Shown here piece after piece: positions 36,076-48,315 of a stretch of DNA of 64,000 nt; within the stretch, counting starts at the first letter, position 1; each line of letters opens with the position of its first letter. Position numbers and translations under genes: made by a program. Source of the stretch: Rhizoctonia solani. Lineage: Eukaryota > Basidiomycota > Agaricomycetes > Cantharellales > Ceratobasidiaceae. Location of the stretch: contig NC_057385.1 in assembly GCF_016906535.1 (NCBI RefSeq), positions 434,001 to 498,000 of the forward strand. Direction: 5' to 3'. Below the pieces are notes generated by a model, which saw nothing but the letters and a program-made list of their open reading frames with translations, had not been told where the DNA came from and made no database searches.

Positions 36076-38457
36076 TCAGCACAACCCACCCCGCTTTAGA
36101 TGACAAAGACTCAGCTCACCAAGAACAACATGAGCACTACGGAGATACGCTAGACTTTTTTCGAGTTGCTCGGTCACTTGGTCTGCACCCGAGGCGCGTT
36201 TCAAAAATCCGAGAGTGAACGCACAGCACACCTACGGGCATACATGAGCGACGTGTATTGAATTACCGAGCGAACGGAGAGATAAACACGTACCCCAACC
36301 AGAATATCCAAACCTGTTGTAGGCTGGGCCCGCCTGAGAAGCCCGGCAAGTTGGGCTCCAATTTGGTGCATAGCCGGGTCGCCGTAGGCCGCACGGCCGT
36401 GCTGCGCTAACGATATTTTGAGCTGGGACGCGTACGCGAGCGCGAGTGCCTTTACGATAAATGGGTTCACCCCGTATGTTCCGAGTCGTTATCGTCGAAA
36501 TAATCGAGTGGGGGTGCATCACGTAGTAGGTCAAGGGCCGAACGACCCAATACGAATAAACGGGTAGAAGTCCCCGAGTCTGGGTTCCATATTCGGTTAG
36601 GGATCACTGTATTAATAAAAGAGTAAAACCCGCACCAGAGCGATGGATAGCTTCGTGGGCTCTGTGGTGAATCTCTACCGCCTGTGCCTCCAGCATATGT
36701 ACGCCCGGATTCATTACTCTTCTGTTAACCGATCCATTGAGGGTGACGTTGGAGAAATAGTCGGAGATAGTTGACTGGGGTGTATGCATGAGTTGTTCCT
36801 GTGTGAATAAATAGGGTAGAACTCATTCACTTCATTACGATATGGGTACACTTACTGGGGATCGATATTCCCGCAAGGGACGTGGCCATAACGTGGTTAT
36901 CCGTTCTCGTGCATCAACACCATCGGAGCCGTCGTCACCAAATGTCGAAGGAAGTCCAGCTACAGCAGATATGGTCCGGTCCAAATTGTATATTGCCCAA
37001 AATGCATGTATGCGCTCTCCAAGGGCTATGAAGTCCGTTGGGGGAGGAAGTAGTAGGGGAGCTCGGGACCCAGGGCTGTGAGACCTAAGATCTAATGTTG
37101 ACAGTTGATGAAGTCCACAGCTAATAGCTATGTGGCGGTGAGTATTCGGTGATTAGATGTTACAGGGCTGGACAGCTACTCACCGAACCGAGCGACAGAC
37201 GCTGTCTGGTGATATGCCTCACGAATCCGCCCCATAATGAGGAGATACCGAGCAAGTAATATCGACGCTAAGATGACACCAGTGAATAAGCCTCCGCTGT
37301 CTTCTTGTGCTGTCTCGAGAGAGTTGGCGATGCCCTGGCGAACTTTATCCACGAACAACGACTCATATTGTGCCAGTGCGGGGGTTCGTGTGCTGAGTGC
37401 GTGGCATGCCAGCAAGTATACGGCATTACGCAGAGCCTTTGAGTCACCGATCGCATTTCATAAACTCCAAGCTCAACATTTTCAGCATGAGGACACTCAC
37501 CGGGCGAACAGCAGATGGGTGATCCGGTGGGAGCGCAAAGCTAGTGAGAAAGCTCTCTTCATCGATCTGAAGACCATATTCACGGCGGCGAGCCATGAAT
37601 GATGCGATCCTAAACTAAGTTGAGCCAAGAGCCCAAGAACAGAAAATTAAATGGGCCTACAGAAAGTCATGCAGGGTGATGATAGCAAAGAGACAGTCGC
37701 AGGCTCGAAGGACATTGTGGGAGGCATACGAGCTAGGAAAGCGAAGGCACTCAAGGGGTCGGTCTCTACTGGCCCCACCAGGGAGCTCAACGGCGTATTA
37801 AAAAGCCAGTCTTGCGTAGATCGACCTTGCCTTAATGGGCCAGAGGATGAAGGTTCGTACACTGTGAAAAGATCAAATGTGAGAAAAGCCCAGTAAGGGG
37901 ATAGCAGGCCGAGAGACAGGCGGGTATACAACATCAATTTGCTTCTCCGGCTGTAGAACCCACTCGGGGAAGTTGAGTAATCTGGGGGAAATAACCTACT
38001 TTCAAAGGATAAGGCAGGTGAATCGATAGCCATATCTGGAGACCAGTCCACGGACGCGGGCAAGTCGATCAACTGAGGCGTAAAGTATGATTGATCATAC
38101 TGATTAGCATTCAATATCGGCACTGTAGCTGTGAACCAAGCTTCAGGTGCATTGCTAGGGGATTCTGGAGACCCGCGACGGGAGCGTCTTGGCCGGGACT
38201 CGATTGCCCGAATTGACTCTTCGAGCTCATAAATCCGCTGCTGGAGAGCGAACACGCGTCCCTCGGGCGGGTCAAAGTTACATTGGGTCGCACGTTTTCC
38301 CCGTTGACAGCAACCACATATGGGCCGAATGCCATCGCATTTCTGAAAACGATGGCGCTTAAGCTGGAGATCCATGACAAATACCAAGAATTGGAATTTT
38401 ACTCACGAGTTTGCGCCGGCGGCACTCCAGACACGCGCCTACGACGCCCCCAAACAT
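36076..38457 (-). CDS. Zn2Cys6 fungal transcription factor 2 (3' end approximate)
   Basis: Starts at 38457 with MFGGVVGACLECRRRKL, spliced (intron 38406-38343) to KCDGIRPICGCCQRGKR and ATQC, completing the zinc cluster. A short coiled linker (ALQQRIYELEESIRAIES) follows, then SFLTSFALPPDHPSAVRP, NAVYLLACHALST, ILASILLARYLLIMGRIREA, ALGERIHAFWAIYNLDRT and GLPSTFGDDG, all matching positions of the fungal-trans domain in regulator 1. After that are HMLEAQAVEIHHRAHEAIH and VNPFIVKALALAYASQLKI. The end is set at the first stop (36076) after a plausible last intron, and is uncertain. Same orientation and architecture as regulator 1, so probably paralogues by tandem duplication. Confidence 0.75.
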
Positions 38458-39935
38458 TTGTCAGTAAGGAGCGATATGCGATAGCTGGCGTAAATACCTC
38501 CACGGTGGAGCGTAGGATTTGCGGGAGTATATGAGTAAGGCATTGTGAAATGAGGGCGGATATGGTGGGCGTTGGTGCTGCGCTGTCCAGGATATATAGT
38601 GCGTCGGGAGCCCGACACGAAGCAGGGCGCATTGTTTGTGCATGGGCGCGGCATGCTTTGCTGCCTGCCTTTTTCGGCGAGTCGAGTCATGGAGCGCGCG
38701 TCGGCCCGCCATCGCGACGTGATGGAAGCTCCCTCTCAGGGTCCTCCCGCGCCTTTTCGGCTCCGACCGACCAATCCGCGTGCGAGCGAGTCAAAGATAA
38801 GTGACATGATTGATCCCGCCCGTCGTTCCATTGGTTAGCCAATCTACCATGCGGCCGTAGTTTATCGGAAGATCAATGTGGTAAGTTCATCAGTGATCCT
38901 AGGGATACATAGATAGTATTCCCCAGCAGCGGAATGGACAGAGAGAATGGCCGGGCCAAGACGGGACGTCCAAATACTCAAATGTTCAAAGTGAGTAGTT
39001 TCGTGCAGTGGCAAAGTCTAAGTACGTTCCCAGGGGTACCAGGACTCAACTCAAGGATGAAGCGGAGGAAAGGCTATCTCTCCGGGTTAGGTAAGGTGGT
39101 TTCAACCCAGGTGTCACGGAAGAGCCTCAGCCAGGAAACAATTGCACTGGCCGGCTGGCACCACAGGTCAGAAACTATAATCAAGATAGCCTGCATTCAT
39201 CTTTGATGGTATGACCACGTCCTTCCTGGTTGAGGTTGAGAGACTAATGACACCAGATTTCGAATGGCGAGAAGACCCCAGCGGGTCACAAGTTACGTCA
39301 GGTGCATGTGACCGATGCATCACAACGGCGACACCAGATACCCAATGTTTGATGTTGACCATCTTAGAGGCGGAAGACAGGCTGAGAAAACTCGGAGCGT
39401 GTTATTTCCGTCGGTTGAAAATACAACTGGTCAACGAGTGATCCGTAGAAGCAGTAGTTTAATTATATAACAAGGCTTCCTAATCCTTTTATAATTGGAC
39501 AATTCGCGACACTGGCGCGCCTTTGTTTGTTGTCCCCGCCAGCGACACCTTGCCCCAGGCCCAGATCTCTAGCATGCCATGATTGGTTGTATTTGAGGTT
39601 CTTACCCGCGCCAAACGACATACAGCCGAATTTTCGGCAGGGATTCAAATTTTGGGCGCTGATGGGCAAAATACAGTCGACGCCCTCTCCATGCTCGTTC
39701 ATGGGCTCCAATTCAAATGCACGTTTCTAGGAAAAGAAGGGGGTGTTTTTTGCTTAATCAGTAGATTAATAATCAGCTGCTTTCTTGTTTCTGAGGGGCT
39801 GCACACGAGCAAACGGTACAAAGAGATGCATTGCTTAAGACACATAATCTATATGCGTATTAATTGCAAGGAGGGACTAAAGGAGCGACATTGTTACGAG
39901 ATCAGACACAAAAGTTTGCAAACCAAATTATTCGA
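38458..39935. other. Intergenic, no gene supported
   Basis: GC-rich for the first 400 bases with overlapping open frames on both strands, which are probably the mirror of base composition. The rest has no convincing protein. Confidence 0.4.
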
Positions 39936-40046
39936 CTAAAGCCTAGCCTGAGCAAACATATCGCGAAGTTCACGCTCGGGGTCCTCCGGGGGCAAAATCT
40001 GCTGCTGGAATGTGAGGCGCTGGCGCTTGGGGCTCTCTTCGGACAT
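39936..40046 (-). CDS. Possible small protein or last exon
   Basis: An ATG at 40046 opens a 36-residue hydrophilic frame: MSEESPKRQRLTFQQQILPP, then EDPERELRDMFAQARL with TAG at 39936. The composition is protein-like: a basic KRQR patch, a Gln run and an acidic amphipathic helix. The frame is open upstream through about 40118, so it may be the last exon of a gene whose earlier exons I cannot place. Low confidence. Confidence 0.25.
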   Translation of the reverse strand: MSEESPKRQRLTFQQQILPPEDPERELRDMFAQARL

Positions 40047-41493
40047 GATTGGGCTTTTACGGAAGTTGATTAACACCCAATGCATTGATGTCGACTGGAT
40101 TGCGAAGCATATACTCACTAGTGATATCTAAAAAAAGACGCAAAAAAGAGAGAAAATTACAGAGACAAAGCAATTGTGGTGGCAAGATTGAGACATGTAT
40201 TCACAAGAGCTCTGCTTGAATACAGGAAAGTGTAATTTTTTTCGCTGAACCCAGAGGCTGTCGGTTGTTGTGCCTAATGGGGATAGTGGCTGTGGCACAA
40301 AAACAGTTAGAAAGCAAAGTCATGAAATTGCGAACCCGTTTGTCAGCTAGAAACCGAAACACGAGCATCCGGAGGGAGAGCATGGAGAGGGCGTCGACTG
40401 TAAAACACCTGACGACGTGTGTGTGACTCGCGTCGTGCAGCGCGGTTACTGGCGATCAAACCATCTAAAACTTCAGGAGGGTTTGTTATATAGTATAATT
40501 ATATGAAAGTCTTTAGTATCGAATACAGGTAGGAGATTGATGACGATAGCGATCGAGCAGTGAAATAGCAAGTCATTGCTGTGGGGTACATGACTGTGTC
40601 CTCATATCTCACCAATAGACTGCTGTCCTGACTGGACGCCTATTTCACAGAGCGCTCCGTGAACGTGAGTGGGTGGGAAGCATGCAATCCGACTCGTCTC
40701 CTATCTTTTGATACGTGAGTCATGTCACAGCGACTACGGCGCAGTGATGCAGACTGTCATCATATAGCTATATGTTGTGCGCCGGAAGCTCGCAAGAACC
40801 CTGGGGATGATCCATCATACGAATCCAGGATCTTCGCCAACAGGAGAGGGTGGTATATCTCCGTTAAGAGTTCAAGCCCAAACCACTACAGTAGTGTATA
40901 TAATTCAATTAACAGTATTCAATGTAAATCTTATCAGCTCCTCTCTGATCCTGTAACATATCGCGTGTCGCTTCGTCATAGGTTTTACTCATAATTAAAT
41001 GTATCCTACATACCAATGGCCGAAACCGCCGTACTAATTTGATTTACAGTACGATAGCGCGCGATCCGCAAACCTACCCTTGAGATATCCACATACTATT
41101 GCCTAAAGCAACCAATACTAGTCGTTCATCACAGATCTGCCTATAGATAGAACCAGAATGTATGATAAACACCACTCGTAGAGTCTATTTTAACAACTGT
41201 CAAGCAAATCAAGATACCCATCTCCAGCCCCACGTGACCCCACGACGATAGCCGCCCAACCACAAAAAGAACAGAACTCCACATGCCATCGGGGATGAAC
41301 CACATGGAAGACCGCAGTTCGGGCGTGGGTCGCAGCGAGCCATCCTGCGGCGCAGCCACATTGGTCAAGGATATAATTCGCCTTGAGATTGTCAAATGGC
41401 GATACACCACCACTACTACATCATCTCTATAGGCCGAACCTTTCACGAGACTCGCCTAGTTTTTAATTACGTTTGATCCCTAAATTCCTCAAA
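40047..41493. other. Intergenic, no gene seen
   Basis: Contains a CACGTG box at 41231-41236, about 258 bases before the next start codon. No other features supported. Confidence 0.45.
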
Positions 41494-43175
41494 ATGAATA
41501 GGAGTCCACAATATCATCAGCACTATGGCGCAACAACCCATGTGCCTCTTCCAGTCTATTACATCGCACCAGCCCCTCCTGCGCCAAAGCATCACAGGAC
41601 CCGATTTATAAATGCCTTTTTGGGCGCAGTGTTAATCCTCTGGGTAACCCATCATTTGTTCCACCGTGTAAGTCTCGATCAGCAATACCGAATAATCTAC
41701 TCACGAGACATGTTGGGTTTAGCACCACTGGTATATCCATGGGCGCCCTGGTACTGGTTCCGGTCGGGACGGGGACTGGGAATGGGACATTCACATGGAC
41801 CTCCAGGGAATCAATCATGATGCCGAGGGATGTGCGGTCTGGGACCACTACAGCCCATCGCACCGCTCGGATTCAATTGCATCGAACGTGACCTCTCGCC
41901 CACATGTACGCGGACAGTCCAAGTCCGACGAGGGCGACAAGTTCACATTCTTGATCCCGACCTCGTCGCCGCGATACCACTTTGTCTCGTCCGGCCCGAT
42001 CGACAAGAGCACGTTCCAGATTGTACCCGTCAAATCAGACAAGGAGCAACTGGTTGTCGAGGTGGAGGTTATCAAGGATCCAGAGGGCGAAGCGAGAGTA
42101 TGTGCCTTGCCTAGTAGTGGTGACTCGGATGTATATGGTGTTGGATTCTACGTGCGTCTTCTTCTTTCTGTCCTTTCCCCCTTTAACACTGATTGTATGG
42201 GCGGTACGATAGTCACCGAGGAACAAGCATCCATACCCACCGTCGTCCTGGCCTGCATTTACCGTCAAAGTCTTCCTCCCCATCACAGACAAACAACAAC
42301 ACCTCAACGCGCTCGAGACGCGGCTCGGCCAGTTTGAACACATCTTTCCCGATTTGTCCCAGTCTTTCGATTTCGAGAGACTAGATTTGGCTGCTGCGAA
42401 TGTTCCCATGACGTTCGAGGTACGGTTCTAATCTAACGAAGCGATTAACATCTTTTTGTGTCTAATTTCGGCGGTATCTGGGGTTTTAGGACGTTGTGGC
42501 GGGTACCATCGACGTATCCAACGCCAACGCCAAGATTCAGGGCAAGTTGACTGGGTCGAGTCGGGTGGCGGTCCGGAATGCCAACGCGCCAGTCGACGCC
42601 GAGGTCACGCTCACAGGTCCAGGAGAGATCATTCTGGATAATGCGAATAGGTGGGGATTGTCTCAGTCTCTTTCCTCTTGATGAACCCCGCGACTGAGCA
42701 TCATCCAGTCCAATCACGTCGACGATCCATTTAAAGTCTGGAGACTTTTATCCTCGCCCCGACTACCACATCTCGCTCAAAAATGCCAATGCACCGATCA
42801 GCGCGACGATCGCATCTCAACCGCTCCGTTCCGGGTTCTTCCTCAGAGGGGACACCGTGATGGGGGATGTGGACGTGCATCTGAACGCAGCGTACGAAGG
42901 AGGATTCAAGCTCTCGAATCTGTTTAGATCGCCGACGGTCGAGTTGACGAATAAAAAGGTGCGGAACAGCTCTTGTTTGAAATGAGAACGCGAATTGATG
43001 TATGGGGGTATAATAATGACAGGACCCGTCTGGCGAAGGGCGACATCGGTACTTGAGTTTCGAAAAGCGCGGATCTACGACGATTGGTCATGTCGCGTGG
43101 GGAACTGAAGAGCATGCGCCCGGACAAGTAGACTTGTCGACGGTTGGCAAGTCGATTGGGTTGTATTTTGACTGA
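41494..43175 (+). CDS. Membrane-anchored protein with repeated NANA beta-motifs (adhesin/DUF4097-like)
   Basis: Starts MNRSPQYHQHYGATTHVPLP, with one span FINAFLGAVLILWVTHHLFH at about residues 41-60 and no signal peptide: a type II anchor. An intron after LFHR joins to HHWYIHGRPGTG in phase, then DIHMDLQGINHDAEG, a beta-rich middle and FTVKVFLPITDKQQHLNALE. The C-terminal half carries a fourfold repeat of a beta-strand motif: IDVSNANAKIQG, VAVRNANAPVDA, IILDNAN(S)PITST and ISLKNANAPISA. It finishes SIGLYFD with TGA at 43173. Such repeats resemble the right-handed beta-helix of DUF4097/putative-adhesin proteins. Five or so exons, all in frame. Function unknown; cell-surface or lumenal display is inferred from topology. 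Confidence 0.7.
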
Positions 43176-43535
43176 AGCAGGAGAATAGTGGAGAGTGGAT
43201 AAGCATGTTGAATGAATTTCGACATAGATATAATTACGTCCTTTGGATTAGGCAATCTCATTACGTAACAAACTCTACAATCTAGCGAAATGGACACCCC
43301 TCCTGATCCAGGTTCGCTGTGTTCGTGTCCAGAGCGCGCGAGTTTGATGTACATCCCACAAGTATGAAGAGTCAAAAAAGGGAAAAAGAAAAAAGGGGGT
43401 TTAATGGGAGACAAAAAATGTGGATAAAACAACATGGGAGGGGGCGAGTCGAGCGCAGACTCGTGTGGATATATGGAGATCGAGACATAAAACCGGAGCG
43501 TAGAGGGAGAGAACGAGTCGTGAGAAGTGATGTGG
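43176..43535. other. Convergent 3' flanks
   Basis: Trailer sequences of the NANA-motif gene and of Cdc42 on the opposite strand. No gene seen. Confidence 0.5.
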
Positions 43536-44215
43536 TCAAACAATGACGCATTTGTTCTTTTTCTTCACGACGGGTGGCTCCAGGGCTGCCACGATTGCCT
43601 AGAGGGCGATAAGTAAGAGTTGGAGTGGAGATTGCAAGGAGGAATACTGACCTCGTCAAATACATTTTTGAGGCCCTTTTGGGTGAGGGCAGAGCACTCT
43701 ACGTATTTGACTGCGCCGAGTTCACGTGCGAGACGCTCGCCGGCCTCGAGAGGGACGGGACGCTGCTTCTGGCGAGAGAGTTTCTCGATGACGGCAGGAT
43801 CGTCTCGGAGGTCGACCTGTGTGCCGACGATGAGACAGGGAACACCGGGACAATGGTGGTGGACCTCGGGGAACCACTTCTCCTTGACGTTCTCAAACGA
43901 GGCAGGGGACGTGACACTGAAACAAACAAGGAATACATCTGTCTGTGGATAGCTCAGCGGCCGTAGACGGTCATAGTCTTCCTGTCCAGCAGTATCAAAG
44001 AGGCCGAGTGTATATGGGTCGTCGCCGATCATGACAGTGACGGCATAGTTGTCAAACACAGTGGGCACATATTCGCTGGGGAATTTGTTGGTCGTGTACG
44101 AGATAAGCAGACAGGTCTGGTCCAGTCAGCGGGGAATACAATAAATAAATGATAAGTATCCGCCCACCTTGCCCACAGCTCCGTCGCCCACCACCACGCA
44201 CTTGATAGTCTGCAT
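43536..44215 (-). CDS. CDC42: Rho-family GTPase Cdc42
   Basis: Sets cell polarity and actin organisation at the plasma membrane. Exon 1 (44215-44168) encodes [16 protein letters not shown], the first exon ending inside the P-loop; exon 2 starts at 44116 with [20 protein letters not shown] (switch I with the effector Thr), and continues [39 protein letters not shown] (switch II), VDLRDD with GTQVDL (G4, the Rho form TQxD), the Rho insert [14 protein letters not shown], and [18 protein letters not shown] (G5). The last exon gives AIVAALEPP, the polybasic VVKKKNK and a CVIV prenylation box, with TGA at 43536. Length (about 192 residues) and residues fit Cdc42 better than Rac. No frame breaks. 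Confidence 0.95.
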
Positions 44216-44811
44216 TGTATGGTATTATACTAAGGGATAAAAGCACGGACCAGGCCTCGTGGCAGTTGTAATTGTTCGGTGGTGGTTGGGAGAGAATGAT
44301 CAGAGGCAGTGTCCGGATCCTGCAGCTGCACTGTGGTCGAGTTGACGCCAACCAATGGACCCATCCTTGCTTTCATCAACTCGAGTGGCGCACAAACAAA
44401 CATATACCCGCCCCTCTCGACCGTCGCCATAATCAAATCGTTGCCATTAATACCCGGTATCTACATTATCTATTGGTCCTCACTATATATTATCTGCCCC
44501 TTTGGTCTGTCCGTCGTTTCTGCACCGACTCAGTCCCGTAAACTCCGCACCATCCGTGTCCCCACTTACCGCTCTGCCCCATGCTTGGACCTCTCCCTCG
44601 GACAGCCGACGTTTGTGCGACACCGCTCCGGATCTTTTCCGCCCGCCTTCAGTCACCCATGTCTTCCCGGTCACTACCCACTTACCCGTTTCCACCGTCC
44701 GGGCTCGTGCCTGGTGTGCGCACATGTGCGTCCTCGCCCGGAACCGTATACACCGGACTCCCGCTCCATGAGATCCGCACTGGAGTCGCGTGCGGCGTTT
44801 GCGGCGGGTCT
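44216..44811. other. Intergenic: Cdc42 promoter and 3' flank of the acidic gene
   Basis: Overlapping open frames occur on the plus strand up to about 45061 but have no recognisable protein features. Confidence 0.4.
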
Positions 44812-46045
44812 TCAGGCCTGTTCCATACACATCAGATCGGCTACGATGCAAGACTTTTCATCCGCGTACCTTTTGGATGTCCAACCTTGGCTCCCACCAT
44901 CGTCGTCCTCTTGGTCCTCGCTTGCTTGTCCATCGCTCGCTTCGTCCACTTCCCCATCTTCATCCCCATCATCCTCCTCTTCATCATCCGCATATCCTTC
45001 AAAAGTTTCGCCCGAACCAGTATTCCCGCATCCACTGGAACCGGCGCTCGTCGACGAGTGATAGTCTCCATCTAAACCCTTCGACGAGAGGATTCTCCAG
45101 CGCTGGATCGAACACAGAGATAATGGTGTTTGCCGCGACGAAACCCTATCCTGCGACTGTGGCTCGGACGCACACGTCCGTCGGGACAACGACCCACCCG
45201 ACCCGGATCCCTCGTAAATGTCCAAATCAAGAGGAGAAAACGAGTGTCGGAGAGGAGACGGCTGGGTGGGTGGGAACGCCTGTCCAGAAGGGGCCTGAGA
45301 GGGAGAACGTCCATCCCATTCTTGTTCCGTCGGACTCGCCGGTAAAGCCTGGATAGACTCTGCCCAAGTCCGGACAAAACAAGTCGCCGTTGAAGTTCTC
45401 GTCGCTGCGCTCGTCAAAGTTCGCCTGGGCGAAACCTGGCCCAACGTCCTCGCCCGCGTTCGCGCCGGTGACAACCGTGCCGGAGCCAGCGTCGGCAAAA
45501 CGGGCGAAAGACTCTGCACAGCTTGGCCGAGCGCGCTTCGTCCTTTGCGTGGTGGGGACAAGGACCGTTGGAGGAGGGGCACCAAGGCCGACGTACTTGG
45601 GACACAAGGGCCCGGGCTTGGCCAGCTTGGGAATATCGACTTGCGATTCGTGCTGTTTGCTACATAGGACGTGGCGTTTGGTGCACCGGGTATAGGTTCC
45701 GACGTGCTTGCTGCCCAAGACTCATGCTCGAACGCGTCCGAGCTTCGATCCGAGTCCGTGGTCACTCTGTCTTCCTTGTCCTCATCATCCTCAGATACCA
45801 AAACGGCATAACGTGTCTGAGTTGGGGTCGTGTTTGTTCCGAGAGCGATATCGGAACATGCTGAACAAAGTGTGTGTCCTGTTTAGGTCGAGATAGGTGG
45901 GTTCAGGGAGGTTGAGTTGAGGAATAGTTGGGGAGGGTCTTACCACAAGGTACGGCGCGGAAGACCTGACCAGCAGATTCATGCCCACAATCAAGCATAT
46001 TAGACATACCGCGCTGGTTAAAAAAAATCGCCCTCGGAAGTGCAT
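44812..46045 (-). CDS. Membrane-anchored gene with acidic C-terminus; frame uncertain
   Basis: Not recognised. The ATG at 46045 gives MHFRGRFFLTSAVCLICLIV, a clear N-terminal signal anchor, followed by a likely intron (GTAAGA donor, acceptor near 45890). Downstream, three minus-strand frames stay open for long stretches in GC-rich DNA. Codon third-position use suggests the true frame runs VSEDDEDKEDRVTTDSD, changes near 45655 to ESQVDIPKLAKPGPLCPKYV and DVGPGFAQANFDER, and returns near 45235 to LDLDIYEGSGSGGS and a very acidic tail (GYADDEEEDDGDEDGEVDE) ending at 44812. The first change is equal to one lost base; the second may be an intron or two lost bases. It looks like a type II membrane protein. 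Gene model is tentative. Confidence 0.4.
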
Positions 46046-48152
46046 TTATAAACCTCTCTTACCTCCTACTCCTACTCGAACGCCACACGATCTCTAAAGC
46101 ATCACATCGGTTTCCTTTTTCGGTTACTCGGGCGTAAAGCGAATTGTATATGTATGCGCTCCCCTTTATTAAGCCTGAGGCTTTCCTGTGAAAATGCCAT
46201 GTTGCAAAATGTCAAGTTGACTGTGTTTAAGAGTATACATGGTGTGCTACATGGTTATCAAGTTCCCAAGTCTGCACGGACAAAGGGTAAAAATCACGTG
46301 GATAGCATTTTCTCGGAATCATTTACATATATTTTAAGCAAGACGGGGTTGAGAAGTGAGGACGACCAGAAGAAAGGGGAGTTCGTTTGGTTCCTGGTGT
46401 CATGCAGACTGTTACCAAGGGACCCGATAGTCTTTCAAAGCACAGTACATATGATGTATCATCTTGATCGAGACTAGCACCCATTGTATAAGCGATATTC
46501 TGGTATGGGTGAGGGGACAACGTTGTCCAGCCCAAATCAGAGGGGGTTTCGGGGGTAAACTGAGAACGAATGGCGTGGCAGTCGTACTTGCCTTCCAACC
46601 CAAACTAAGTTTGCACTACTTTGCCGCACCACGGCCCGCCTATGTATTGCCTGGAGGCTCCCAACTTATTGCAGCACAAGCGAGACAAACTTAGCAAGCG
46701 AGCAGTGTAAAGACCTCAATAAGAATGAACGACAAGGCACGTGGTGGGGGTATGGACCTCCGTGGCACTTGATCATGAGAGCTGGATTTTAGAGTAACAG
46801 TAAGCGGAGGGGAAGAAAGGCTTGTTGGCCAATCATCTCTCCTTGAACTGGCCATCGGGGAGGGGCAGGGCGGGGCTCCGTATCATAGTGACATCAATAG
46901 CTGGGTACAGCAAGTTTAGATTGATCGGACTGTACCATCCAGCTCCATTAGTAAGAAGCACGCACCGGAGTGGGTGGCACTGCGTCGATGCCAGATCGGT
47001 AATCTTGGACCGGCTTCTGTTTCCAAGTGCCTGCAGTATACCGGGCTAGAAAGTTACCGGAGGTTTTACCAACTTGTACAAACTGCAAGCGAGAACGTGT
47101 CATAGCCGAAAAGCCAACCGCGGTCCGCTCTAGACTAAGCGGCGATAGATCAGGTTATACGCCGGCAGTACTTCTATGCTTCTTGGGGTGATATTGATCG
47201 CTTCTTATAGCTCACGCTCCCGATCAAACTGGATCATTGTGGCGCTTTAATAATATCTTATTGCTTCACGTAATTCACGGTCTGGGGTGGCCGGTAAAGG
47301 GGCATAGGCGCGCATATATAATTGTGAGCTCCATGTCGGTCAGCCAAAGGCTTGCTTTGAACAGGAGGTGTAGCTCGTTGAAGGTGCACTTTGCTGTGGT
47401 AGTGTGTACAGCATTGGCGAGGGGAGAATACTTCTGGAATGCATTTAAGCGTTTGATGGCTTGTCGATCACTGTCATTGCACAAAGGGTCTATGAACTGA
47501 CTGTGTGGATGGAAATCAAAAGGAGACGAGATCGTCTATGGATCAGCACACCGGAAACTGGTGCTTCGATACAAAAAGCATACACCCCTGTAACAGAAAC
47601 TAAAGAGCTGCAGCTAAAAATCGAAGATGCCAACATTCGGGACTTCTCAGTGAGCCCCCCCCTAATATCAGTTATAATGGTAGTAGTAAATCAGGCAACT
47701 TTTCTGGCTCGCGGTGCAAGATACCCGAATAGGAGATCGGAACGAGAGCGCGCATTGACATTGAACCTTGTGCGTCACTGCATGACATGTAAGGAGTCCG
47801 ATGATGCAGGAAAGTAAGCAAGCGGAGTAGTTCAAATGGGTAATTTCCCTCTATTTGGACAAAAGGGTTGACTCGGTCTGATAGGTACAAGACCGAGTTC
47901 TTATTTTAGTATGGGGATGTGTCTGTGCGATGAGCCTCTGGCGCCTAAATAAAAGTGGACAGAATTGTATCCAATGAGGCGTTCTCGAATGATTCTTTAG
48001 CGCTCAAAGGCTCTATACCACAATGCCCATGACCCTAAGTGCAGCAGGAAATGAGAAAATATAATGTTTTGTTCTGTGCATACTTTGGTAAACAGATGCG
48101 GTCCTTGAGGCTCTGGGCGTCCGTGAATTGCATATGTATAGTCGGCTTTCAT
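46046..48152. other. Intergenic, no gene supported
   Basis: Open frames of 60-118 codons on both strands but none protein-like. This is the border between the gene-rich part and the retrotransposon nest. Confidence 0.45.
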
Positions 48153-48315
48153 ACACGGTGAACCCCCAAGGTCCGGATTATCCGAACCCCAAATCCGACC
48201 CCCGGGTTCGGATTCTCAGCGCTCACGCCTGAGATTTGAAGGCCAAGCTCAAAGTCAGGGTTCGGATTTTTGGCAAAAGGGTCCGGATAATCCAAACCTT
48301 CTGGTTTCACGGTGT
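48153..48315. mobile_element. Putative MITE, 163 bases
   Basis: The two ends are imperfect inverted repeats: ACACGGTGAACC at the left and GGTTTCACGGTGT at the right. Inside, GGATTATCC-type near-palindromes (TCCGGATTATCCGA and TCCGGATAATCC) and repeated GGTTCGGATT blocks make the whole segment strongly self-complementary. Non-coding. No clear target duplication was seen, so the exact ends may be off by a few bases. Confidence 0.45.

Noticed and set aside
36024..36218. 64-codon plus-strand open frame with protein-like composition
   Set aside because: Overlaps the putative 3' end of regulator 2 on the other strand, with no start context or homology that I can support.
44309..45061. 250-codon plus-strand open frame rich in Ser and Pro
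   Set aside because: It is antisense to the acidic minus-strand gene and shows composition-driven openness, with no protein motif.
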